From: Bacteroidota bacterium
Lineage (GTDB): Bacteria > Bacteroidota > Bacteroidia > Chitinophagales > Chitinophagaceae
Direction of reading: 5' to 3'
Assembly (NCBI GenBank): GCA_023391315.1
Contig: JAEWBD010000476.1
Location: forward strand, 1 to 12,347
Length of the DNA stretch: 12,347 bases
The notes below the pieces were generated by a model. It worked only from the letters and a program-made list of their open reading frames with translations. It had not been told where the DNA came from and did not search any database. Of the stretch, positions 6,393 to 12,347 are shown in pieces. Made by a program: the position numbers and the translations under genes. The number at the start of each line of letters is the position of its first letter. Position 1 is the first letter of the stretch.

Positions 6393-8846
6393 CTATTCCG
6401 ATCTTAATGATTGCACCGGGTTTGCCATTGCTGCCTTTATTGTTTGAAAGCCGAGAGTAAGCAATGCTATTGCAATCATTATAACGCCGCCTGATAAAAA
6501 TGTCCACCAGCTTATATCTGTACGAAATGCAAAATTCTGCAGCCATTTATTCATACCAATCCAGGCGAGCGGAACCGCAATTACAAACGCAAACAATACA
6601 AGCAGAATAAAATCTTTTGAGATGAGTGAAACAATTTGCGATACCGATGCACCCAGCACTTTTCTTACACCGATTTCTTTTGTGCGTTGGGTGGTTGTAT
6701 AGATAACCAAACCCAGCAAACCAAGACAACTAATAAAAATGGCAAGTGCAGTTGACCATTTTAGCAGGCTGTCAATATTTTGTTCAGCCGCATAATATTT
6801 TGCAATGTCTTCATCAAAAAAACTATAATCAAAATCATCTTCAGGATAAACTTCTTTAAAAGCTTTTTCTATTTTGTTCATAGTAGTTTTCCATGCCGTG
6901 CCTTCTTCGTTTTGCGGTTGCAGTGCAATGCTGAAATTTCGCTCAACATTATTCCAGCTTCCTATTATCAATGGCTTTACCGGTTCATGCAAAGATTTCT
7001 GAATAAAGTCTGATACAACACCTGATATTGGTATTTGCTTGTTCCGTTCCCATTCAATATATTTTCCTATTGCCTGTTCCGGTTTTTGAAAACCAAGAAT
7101 ATGTGCGTACGTTTCATTTATAAGAAATGATGTTACCGTATCTGTTGCAGCAATATTTTTTCCTGCCAATAATTTTAACTGATACAATTTTATGTAATTG
7201 CTGTCTCCAAACTTTTGCTGTACATCCGTTTCAACTTCCTTTTTACCATCTTTATATTTCATAGTGCCGCTCCATGTGCTGCCTGATGATGGCGGATTGG
7301 TACACAAGCTTACCATTGCAATTCCGGGTATGGCTTTAAGCTTATCCATTAATACATTCTTGTGATTGCGAACAGTGTCATAATAATTGGTATTGAAATA
7401 AAGAATGGCTTCTTTTTTAAAACCCATGTCTTTGTTTAATGAGTAATGAATTTGTTTGCTTACAAGAACGGTTGCCATAATAAAGACCTGTGCAATTACA
7501 AACTGCGATATGGTTAATGATTTACGCAGCCATGCATTACGTGTTTTACCTGTATTTGCATATGCCTGGTTTTTTAAAACGAGTACAGGCTTGTATCCTG
7601 AAAGAATAAGAGCAGGGTAAAAACCGGAGAGTAGTGTTACCACAGTCATTAATAATACAAGAAATAGAATAATGTTTGGCTGCTCTGTTAAATTGAAATG
7701 CAGACCTTCAGGAATAAATCCTGAGAAGGCTTTTAATAAAAGAGGTGTGAGTGCTGCTGATAATACAGTTGCAAGAAATGTAAGCAAAAAAGTTTCTGAA
7801 AGAAATTGAACAATGAGTTGCTTTTTCGAACTGCCCATTGTTTTACGAATGCCTATTTCTTTTGCTCGTTGTGAAGCATGTGCAGTGGTAAGATTGATAA
7901 AATTGATGCAACCTAATATCAGTAAAAATGCTGCTACAGCAAGCAAGCCATAGAGTGTTGATTTATTTCCGGTTGGTAAATCATAAGCGCCATAATCAGC
8001 ATTAAAATGTAGATCACTCAAAGGTTGGAGCGTGTGCCATGTTTTACTGTGGTCGTCTGGACTTTGTTTAGCATATTTTTTATAGAGCTGCGCAATTTGC
8101 TTTTCAATTTGTGCAGCGCTTGTGCCGGCAGAAAGTTTTACAAATAATTGCTGAGCGCCGTTTGTACTGGTCCAGTCTTCCCAATTATCAGGTTTTAAAG
8201 ATGTTTGTTCCATCGTGGCATAAGCCATAAATGTTTTAAAAGTAAAGTCGGTATTCTCTTTTATATCTTTTACAACTCCGGTAATGGTTGCTCTTATCGA
8301 ATCATTGAAAAATATTTCTTTTCCCACAACCTGCGTTGGGCTAAGGTTTGGAAAATAAAGTTTTGCATTTGATTCTGTAAGTACAGTTTGATAGGGATTG
8401 CGTAAAGAAGTTTTTGGTGAGCCTGCAATCCATATATAAGAAATCAAATTGAAATAATTACTGTCTGCAAAAATTATGTTTTGCTGATGTTTAAAAACCT
8501 TCGGTTCTTTTTTATCAAGCGGCACACTAATTTTTGCATCACCGTTCCATGTACGAAAAGGTACAACTGCATCAAGTCCTGTAACTTCTTTTAGAATTGC
8601 TGCAGCCATAGGATCGGTAACACCGGAGTTATGATATTCTTCACCCGAAAAACTAAAGTTGGATACAACTCTATAAATACGGTTATTATCTTTTTCAAAC
8701 TTGTCGAAATTGAAATGATAATTCACAAGCAGAAAAATTACCAGCGATGCACTGATACCAATTGCAAGACCAAGCACATTGATGACACTAAACACTTTGT
8801 TTTTCCAAAGTGTTCTGATAGCGATGGTGAAATAATTTTTGAGCAT
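6393..8846 (-). CDS. MacB/FtsX-type ABC transporter permease, second of tandem pair
   Basis: This is an inner-membrane permease of the MacB/FtsX type with the duplicated architecture common in Bacteroidota. I choose the ATG at 8846 (protein MLKNYFTIAIRTLWKNK, 817 residues). A longer frame to 8912 adds 22 residues that merely translate a REP-like repeat, and paralogues begin like the shorter form. Order: TM1 (about 20-41), a periplasmic MacB-like domain, TM2-TM4 (about 298-415) with the cytoplasmic motif EIGIRKTMG (330-338), TM5 (about 443-463), a second periplasmic domain, and TM6-TM8 (about 698-800) with EIGVRKVLGAS (724-734), ending NPVQSLRSE. Such proteins act in mechanotransmission or export of peptides and lipoproteins with a separate ATPase, but none is adjacent. 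It sits 118 bp after its paralogue and is probably cotranscribed with it. An AGGAG lies 8 nt before the ATG, derived from the repeat. The substrate is unknown. Confidence 0.92.
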   Translation of the reverse strand: MLKNYFTIAIRTLWKNKVFSVINVLGLAIGISASLVIFLLVNYHFNFDKFEKDNNRIYRVVSNFSFSGEEYHNSGVTDPMAAAILKEVTGLDAVVPFRTWNGDAKISVPLDKKEPKVFKHQQNIIFADSNYFNLISYIWIAGSPKTSLRNPYQTVLTESNAKLYFPNLSPTQVVGKEIFFNDSIRATITGVVKDIKENTDFTFKTFMAYATMEQTSLKPDNWEDWTSTNGAQQLFVKLSAGTSAAQIEKQIAQLYKKYAKQSPDDHSKTWHTLQPLSDLHFNADYGAYDLPTGNKSTLYGLLAVAAFLLILGCINFINLTTAHASQRAKEIGIRKTMGSSKKQLIVQFLSETFLLTFLATVLSAALTPLLLKAFSGFIPEGLHFNLTEQPNIILFLVLLMTVVTLLSGFYPALILSGYKPVLVLKNQAYANTGKTRNAWLRKSLTISQFVIAQVFIMATVLVSKQIHYSLNKDMGFKKEAILYFNTNYYDTVRNHKNVLMDKLKAIPGIAMVSLCTNPPSSGSTWSGTMKYKDGKKEVETDVQQKFGDSNYIKLYQLKLLAGKNIAATDTVTSFLINETYAHILGFQKPEQAIGKYIEWERNKQIPISGVVSDFIQKSLHEPVKPLIIGSWNNVERNFSIALQPQNEEGTAWKTTMNKIEKAFKEVYPEDDFDYSFFDEDIAKYYAAEQNIDSLLKWSTALAIFISCLGLLGLVIYTTTQRTKEIGVRKVLGASVSQIVSLISKDFILLVLFAFVIAVPLAWIGMNKWLQNFAFRTDISWWTFLSGGVIMIAIALLTLGFQTIKAAMANPVQSLRSE

Positions 8847-8848
8847 TG

Positions 8849-8884
8849 AAGCCTCTCCTAAATCCTCTCGACAGAGAGGGCTTT
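8849..8884 (-). repeat. REP-like element, copy 1 (inverted relative to copy 2)
   Basis: A 36-bp element bounded by AAGCC and GGCTT-like ends with an internal hairpin CCTCTC-GACA-GAGAGG (8864-8879). It matches copy 2 in opposite orientation at 28 of 36 alignment columns. It lies just upstream of the ATG at 8846 and would translate in frame as KSPLCREDLGEA, which explains the spurious extended start. Its AGGAG may serve as a ribosome binding site. Confidence 0.72.
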
Positions 8885-8931
8885 TTAGACGATGATAATT
8901 ATAGTTGTTCAATATTTTGTAAGGCTCTCAC

Positions 8932-8965
8932 AAAGCCCTTCCCTCGGGAAGATTTGGATAGGCTT
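8932..8965 (+). repeat. REP-like element, copy 2
   Basis: A 34-bp element with the same ends as copy 1 and its own internal hairpin CTTCCC-TC-GGGAAG (8938-8951). The hairpin arms differ from copy 1, yet both arms changed together so that pairing is kept. Its right end touches the stop codon of the upstream permease (8967-8965). The two copies, 47 nt apart, could also pair with each other into a long stem in the permease mRNA. Confidence 0.72.
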
Positions 8966-11391
8966 TATTCCGTTCTCAAACTCTTCACCGGGTTTGCTGT
9001 CGCCGCTTTTATAGCTTGCATGCCAACGGTTATCAATGCAATTAATGCCGCAATAATTGCAGCAATAATGAATACCCACCATTGAATGTTTATACGGTAA
9101 GCAAAATCCTGCAGCCAGTTATGCATGGCATACCAGGCAATAGGAAATGCAATAACAGCAGCAATTAAAACAAGCTTTAAAAAATCTTTTGATAATAAAC
9201 CTACGATGGTCGTTGTGCTTGCACCTAATACTTTTCGCACACCAATTTCTTTTACGCGCTGCGAAATGGCAAATGCAGAAAGTCCGAATAGCCCAAGACA
9301 TGCAATGATAATAGCAATGCAGGCAAATGTGGTAAATATGGTTTCCTGTTTATGTTCAGCATCGTATAGCTTCGCAAAATTTTCATCGAAGAATGAATAT
9401 TGATAGGGGAGTTGAGGGAGAAATTTTTGCCAGGTATCTTTTATTGTTTCTAAAGATGATGCAATATTTTTTCCCGAAATTTTTATAGAAATGGTATTAT
9501 AAAAACCCTGGCTTGGCGGCGGCAAAACAAAAACCAAAGGTGTTATAGCCTCATGTAATGATTCAAAATGGAAATCTTTTACCACGCCAATTATATGACC
9601 GCTAAACTGACCATACTTAAAATCTTTGCCAACTGCCCGGTCGTTCGATTTCCATCCTATTGCTTTCACTGCTGCCTCATTAATGATAAAATTGGATGTA
9701 TCAGTTCCATAACTGCGTGAAAAATTTCTGCCCGCAGCTAACGGAATCCCGTAAGCCGGTATAAAATCGTAATCTGTTGCGAGAAAACGAATGTCGGCTT
9801 TTACCGGAACCATAGAATCATTGCCCGGTACCTGTGCGCCCATTCCATCCAGCAATCTTCCCGTAGGAATTCTGGACGAACGTCCTACAGCTTTAATATT
9901 TGGATTTTGTAATAAAGTATTTCTGAATGCTTCGTATTGATCATTCAATTGATTATTATAAGCCATCGTTATTAAATGATCTTTATCATAACCCAGCGAT
10001 GCGTTTTGCATGTACCGCAATTGCTGAAACACAACAACGGTTGTTATAATCAGAATGATTGAAATGGCAAACTGCGTTACCACAAGCACCTTGCGAAAGC
10101 TAATGCTGGTACCACTAACCTTAAACAATCCTTTTAAGGTTTTTACCGGCTGGAAAGATGACATGAATAGTGCAGGATATATTCCTGAAATAATACCCAC
10201 CACAAATGGCGCTAAAAACAATGGAACTAAAATTTGCCATTTAAATAAAATACTTACAGAAAGATTTTGTGACGATATTTTATTCAGCCAGGGCAGAAGT
10301 AAGTATAATAATACAAATGCAATAATAATAGCAGACCATGTTAATAAAACGGATTCGCCTAAAAACTGTATTATCAATTCTTTTTTTCGTGCACCAACAA
10401 CTTTTCTTATACCAATTTCTTTTGCACGCAATGCAGAACGTGCAGTAGAAAGATTCATATAATTAATACACGCTATCAACAATATGAATAAGGCAATGGC
10501 TGAAAAAATATATACACGGTTTATATCCCCATTTGGCTCTGCTTCAAAATCTGTATGGGAGTATAAATGAATGTCCGTTAATTTCTGAAGGTCAAGCTTT
10601 GTAAATTTTGAAGGTTGATTCGGTCCGTACTGACCAGCCATGTGCTTGTCAAGAAATGCAGGGAATCTTTTCTTCATGCCTTCTATATTATAATTTTTAG
10701 GGAGCAGGATATAAGTAAAGAATGAATTATTACCCCAATTGGTTCGTAAATTCTCTTCCCCGATAACAGCAGAATCTTTCAGCGTATTAAATGAAACTAA
10801 TATATTGGGATGAAGGTGCGCATTAGAAGGGAAGTCTTTATAAACACCGGTTACTTTCACATCAAACTGATCATTGGCACGAATAACTTTATTAATCGGG
10901 TCTTCATTACCAAAATATTTTTTTGCTGTTTCTTCTGTAAGCATTACAGAAAAAGGATCGTTCAATGCGGTCTTAGGATTCCCTTTTAAAACGTCAACCG
11001 TAAATACATCAAATAAATTTTCATCAGCAAAATAAACATTGGGTTCATTTATTAATTTGTCTTTATAGCGAAGCGGCGTTGTACCATTGTTCAGCAAACG
11101 GGTCATCTTTTCTATTTCGGAAAAATCTGTTGGAAGATAATATCCGAAAGGCGGTGCAACTGTACTAAGGTTAAGCATTTCTTTATGATTGCCATCATAA
11201 AAAGTACGTGTTACACGATAAATCCTGTCAGCATTTTTATTATACTTATCATAACTTAATTCATTTAAGATATATGTAAGAATAAGCAGGCAGCAGGTTA
11301 AGCCGATAGTGAGGCCAAAGAGGTTGATGAAGGAAATAAATTTATACTTCATCAAATTGCGCCAGGCTGTTTTAAAATGATTGCGGAACAT
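8965..11391 (-). CDS. MacB/FtsX-type ABC transporter permease, first of tandem pair
   Basis: This 808-residue inner-membrane permease is paralogous to the downstream gene and starts MFRNHFKTAWRNLMKYK, the usual N-terminus of this group. Segments: TM1 (about 20-42), periplasmic MacB-like domain (about 45-285), TM2-TM4 (about 292-410) with EIGIRKVVGA (325-334), TM5 (about 437-457), a second periplasmic domain with the paired feature IIGVVKDFHFESLHE (600-614), then TM6-TM8 (about 685-792) with EIGVRKVLGAS (715-725), and a NPVKSLRTE end. The repeated EIG-RK-G motif marks the two FtsX-like halves. An ABC ATPase and often an HlyD-like adaptor are normally needed and are not adjacent, so partners must be encoded elsewhere. 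A sigma-54-like promoter with two upstream dyads precedes the gene, suggesting control by a two-component-type activator. The transported or sensed substrate is unknown. Confidence 0.93.
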   Translation of the reverse strand: MFRNHFKTAWRNLMKYKFISFINLFGLTIGLTCCLLILTYILNELSYDKYNKNADRIYRVTRTFYDGNHKEMLNLSTVAPPFGYYLPTDFSEIEKMTRLLNNGTTPLRYKDKLINEPNVYFADENLFDVFTVDVLKGNPKTALNDPFSVMLTEETAKKYFGNEDPINKVIRANDQFDVKVTGVYKDFPSNAHLHPNILVSFNTLKDSAVIGEENLRTNWGNNSFFTYILLPKNYNIEGMKKRFPAFLDKHMAGQYGPNQPSKFTKLDLQKLTDIHLYSHTDFEAEPNGDINRVYIFSAIALFILLIACINYMNLSTARSALRAKEIGIRKVVGARKKELIIQFLGESVLLTWSAIIIAFVLLYLLLPWLNKISSQNLSVSILFKWQILVPLFLAPFVVGIISGIYPALFMSSFQPVKTLKGLFKVSGTSISFRKVLVVTQFAISIILIITTVVVFQQLRYMQNASLGYDKDHLITMAYNNQLNDQYEAFRNTLLQNPNIKAVGRSSRIPTGRLLDGMGAQVPGNDSMVPVKADIRFLATDYDFIPAYGIPLAAGRNFSRSYGTDTSNFIINEAAVKAIGWKSNDRAVGKDFKYGQFSGHIIGVVKDFHFESLHEAITPLVFVLPPPSQGFYNTISIKISGKNIASSLETIKDTWQKFLPQLPYQYSFFDENFAKLYDAEHKQETIFTTFACIAIIIACLGLFGLSAFAISQRVKEIGVRKVLGASTTTIVGLLSKDFLKLVLIAAVIAFPIAWYAMHNWLQDFAYRINIQWWVFIIAAIIAALIALITVGMQAIKAATANPVKSLRTE

Positions 11392-11420
11392 ATCAGGTGT
11401 TTTATATGTATGACTGTTTA

Positions 11421-11436
11421 TTCAACAGCTATGCCA
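11421..11436 (-). promoter_or_regulatory. Sigma-54 (RpoN)-like promoter before the permease pair
   Basis: On the minus strand TGGCAT (11436-11431), five spacer bases, then TTGAA (11425-11421) match the -24/-12 layout with GG-N10-G spacing; the last -12 base is A instead of C. Transcription would begin near 11410, leaving a 5' leader of about 19 nt before the ATG at 11391. The paired dyads upstream at the normal activator distance support it. Confidence 0.6.
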
Positions 11437-11488
11437 GCATCTAACCCGTTTGATTACAACCGTTTAAAAACTATTTATTAAAGAAAGC

Positions 11489-11504
11489 TGTTCGAAAATG
11501 AACA
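11489..11504. promoter_or_regulatory. Putative activator-binding dyad, proximal copy
   Basis: The 16-mer TGTTCGAAAATGAACA is an inverted repeat of TGTTC/GAACA around a 6-nt centre. Its centre lies about 87 bp upstream of the predicted sigma-54 start site. It shares the pattern WGTWCGRRRRYGWACA with the distal copy, centre to centre 20 bp away, about two helical turns, as expected for a cooperative enhancer-binding protein. Confidence 0.55.
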
Positions 11505-11508
11505 TAAC

Positions 11509-11524
11509 AGTACGGGGGCGTACA
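11509..11524. promoter_or_regulatory. Putative activator-binding dyad, distal copy
   Basis: AGTACGGGGGCGTACA holds a perfect inverted repeat GTACG/CGTAC around GGGG. It follows the same WGTWCGRRRRYGWACA pattern as the proximal copy and lies about 107 bp upstream of the predicted start site. It could instead be a small hairpin at the end of the hemE transcript, but no T run follows on the minus strand. Confidence 0.55.
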
Positions 11525-11560
11525 GCACAATCATTCAATCATCCATCTTAAAATTCCTGA

Positions 11561-12347
11561 TCACACAGCATATTCCTTTACTGCTTCCACGAATGCCTTT
11601 GCATGATCAACAGGAACGTTTGGCGTAATACCATGGCCGAGGTTAGCGATATATTGCTGAGCGCCAAAAGCATCTATCATTTCTTTCACCCATTGTTTTA
11701 TTTGCGGAACCGGCGCCAGCAATTTAGCCGGATCGAAATTGCCCTGTAAGGTGATATTGTTATTAGTGAGTATTCTTGCCTGTTTCGGCGAAACTGTCCA
11801 GTCCAAACCAATAGCTGATGCGGAAGATTTACTTAAATCTTCCAAAGCGTACCAGGTGCCTTTTGGAAATAAAATAACCGGTGCATCGTCTTTTACGGCA
11901 TCTGCAATTTGTAAAAGATAGGGCTGTGCAAAGTTTTTAAAATCTTCCGGCGATAAACTGCCGGCCCAACTGTCAAACACCTGTACGCAATCAGCGCCAG
12001 ATTTTGTTTGCGCCTTTAAATAGTCAATGGTAATGGTTGTAATTTTTTGCAGTAGCTGATGCGCAAGTTCAGGTTCAGTGTAAGCAAACTGTTTGGCCTT
12101 ATCCCAGGTTTTGCTGCCCTTGCCTTCAATCATATAACAAAAGATTGTCCATGGCGCACCGGCAAAGCCTATGAGGGGTACCGAACCATTCAATTCTTTT
12201 TTGGTAAGCGTTAATGCGTCCAATACATATTTCAAATGCTCTGCTGCATTTTCAATATTGAGTGCATCAATATCTTTTTTTGTTTTGATAGTTTTTGGCA
12301 ATGATGGCCCTTTGCCTTCTTCCATCAATACTTCTAGGCCCATTGCC
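11561..12347 (-). CDS. hemE: Uroporphyrinogen decarboxylase HemE (partial, N-terminus beyond right edge)
   Basis: HemE removes four carboxyl groups from uroporphyrinogen III to give coproporphyrinogen III in cytoplasmic haem synthesis. About 261 C-terminal residues are in the window; the full protein is usually near 340-355, so roughly 80-90 residues are missing, including the N-terminal Arg-rich motif and the catalytic Asp. The first codons give A-MGLEVLMEEGKGPSLP, which is internal sequence and not a start. Counting from that Met, clear landmarks are IGFAGAPWTIFCYMIEG (58-73) with Y70, corresponding to the conserved active-site Tyr; GADCVQVFDSWAGSLSP (116-132); GLDWTV (179-184); LQGNFDP (199-205); and IANLGHGITPNVP (232-244) with conserved H237. 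The gene ends TGA at 11563-11561, 169 bp before the permease gene on the same strand. That gap carries the permease regulatory region, so the two are probably separate units. Confidence 0.97.
   Translation of the reverse strand, partial: AMGLEVLMEEGKGPSLPKTIKTKKDIDALNIENAAEHLKYVLDALTLTKKELNGSVPLIGFAGAPWTIFCYMIEGKGSKTWDKAKQFAYTEPELAHQLLQKITTITIDYLKAQTKSGADCVQVFDSWAGSLSPEDFKNFAQPYLLQIADAVKDDAPVILFPKGTWYALEDLSKSSASAIGLDWTVSPKQARILTNNNITLQGNFDPAKLLAPVPQIKQWVKEMIDAFGAQQYIANLGHGITPNVPVDHAKAFVEAVKEYAV

Overview
The window looks like chromosomal DNA of a Bacteroidota bacterium, most likely of the Chitinophagaceae type. The grounds are the low GC content, the absence of Shine-Dalgarno sequences before most genes, the long duplicated MacB/FtsX-type permeases of about 810 residues that are typical of this phylum, and a Bacteroidota-like set of housekeeping genes. 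There is no rRNA or other marker gene, so the family assignment is inference.

Left part (1-5266, all on the minus strand): an ABC transporter ATPase cut by the left edge; a small YjbR/MmcQ-family protein; a lipoprotein of the D-aminoacylase-like amidohydrolase family, 8 nt from the YjbR gene and probably cotranscribed with it; and uvrB, the helicase-like subunit of nucleotide excision repair. This is ordinary core-genome content, except that the amidohydrolase lacks the usual HxH metal motif.

Middle part (5267-6392): on the plus strand, a 246-bp AT-rich intergenic region carrying a sigma-54-like promoter leads into three tandem near-identical genes for 60-61 residue Sec-exported peptides. 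A strong rho-independent terminator follows the third gene. Each mature peptide is about 40 residues, has three regularly spaced D-T-T/V sequons matching the Bacteroidota O-glycosylation motif, and ends in the invariant tail DSSFLLK. I cannot assign this family to anything known to me, and it is the best candidate for an undescribed system here.

Right part (6393-11560): two paralogous full-length MacB/FtsX-type permeases in tandem on the minus strand, with no adjacent ATPase. The 118 bp between them is largely an inverted pair of REP-like elements, and one copy creates a false N-terminal extension of the downstream permease. Upstream of the first permease lie a sigma-54-like -24/-12 element and, about 87 and 107 bp upstream of the predicted start site, two related 16-bp dyads that look like binding sites for a sigma-54 activator (enhancer-binding protein). 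The right edge holds hemE (uroporphyrinogen decarboxylase), missing its N-terminus.

The peptide array and the permease pair converge and both carry sigma-54-like promoters, so they could be controlled by a common envelope-related signal. That link is inference.
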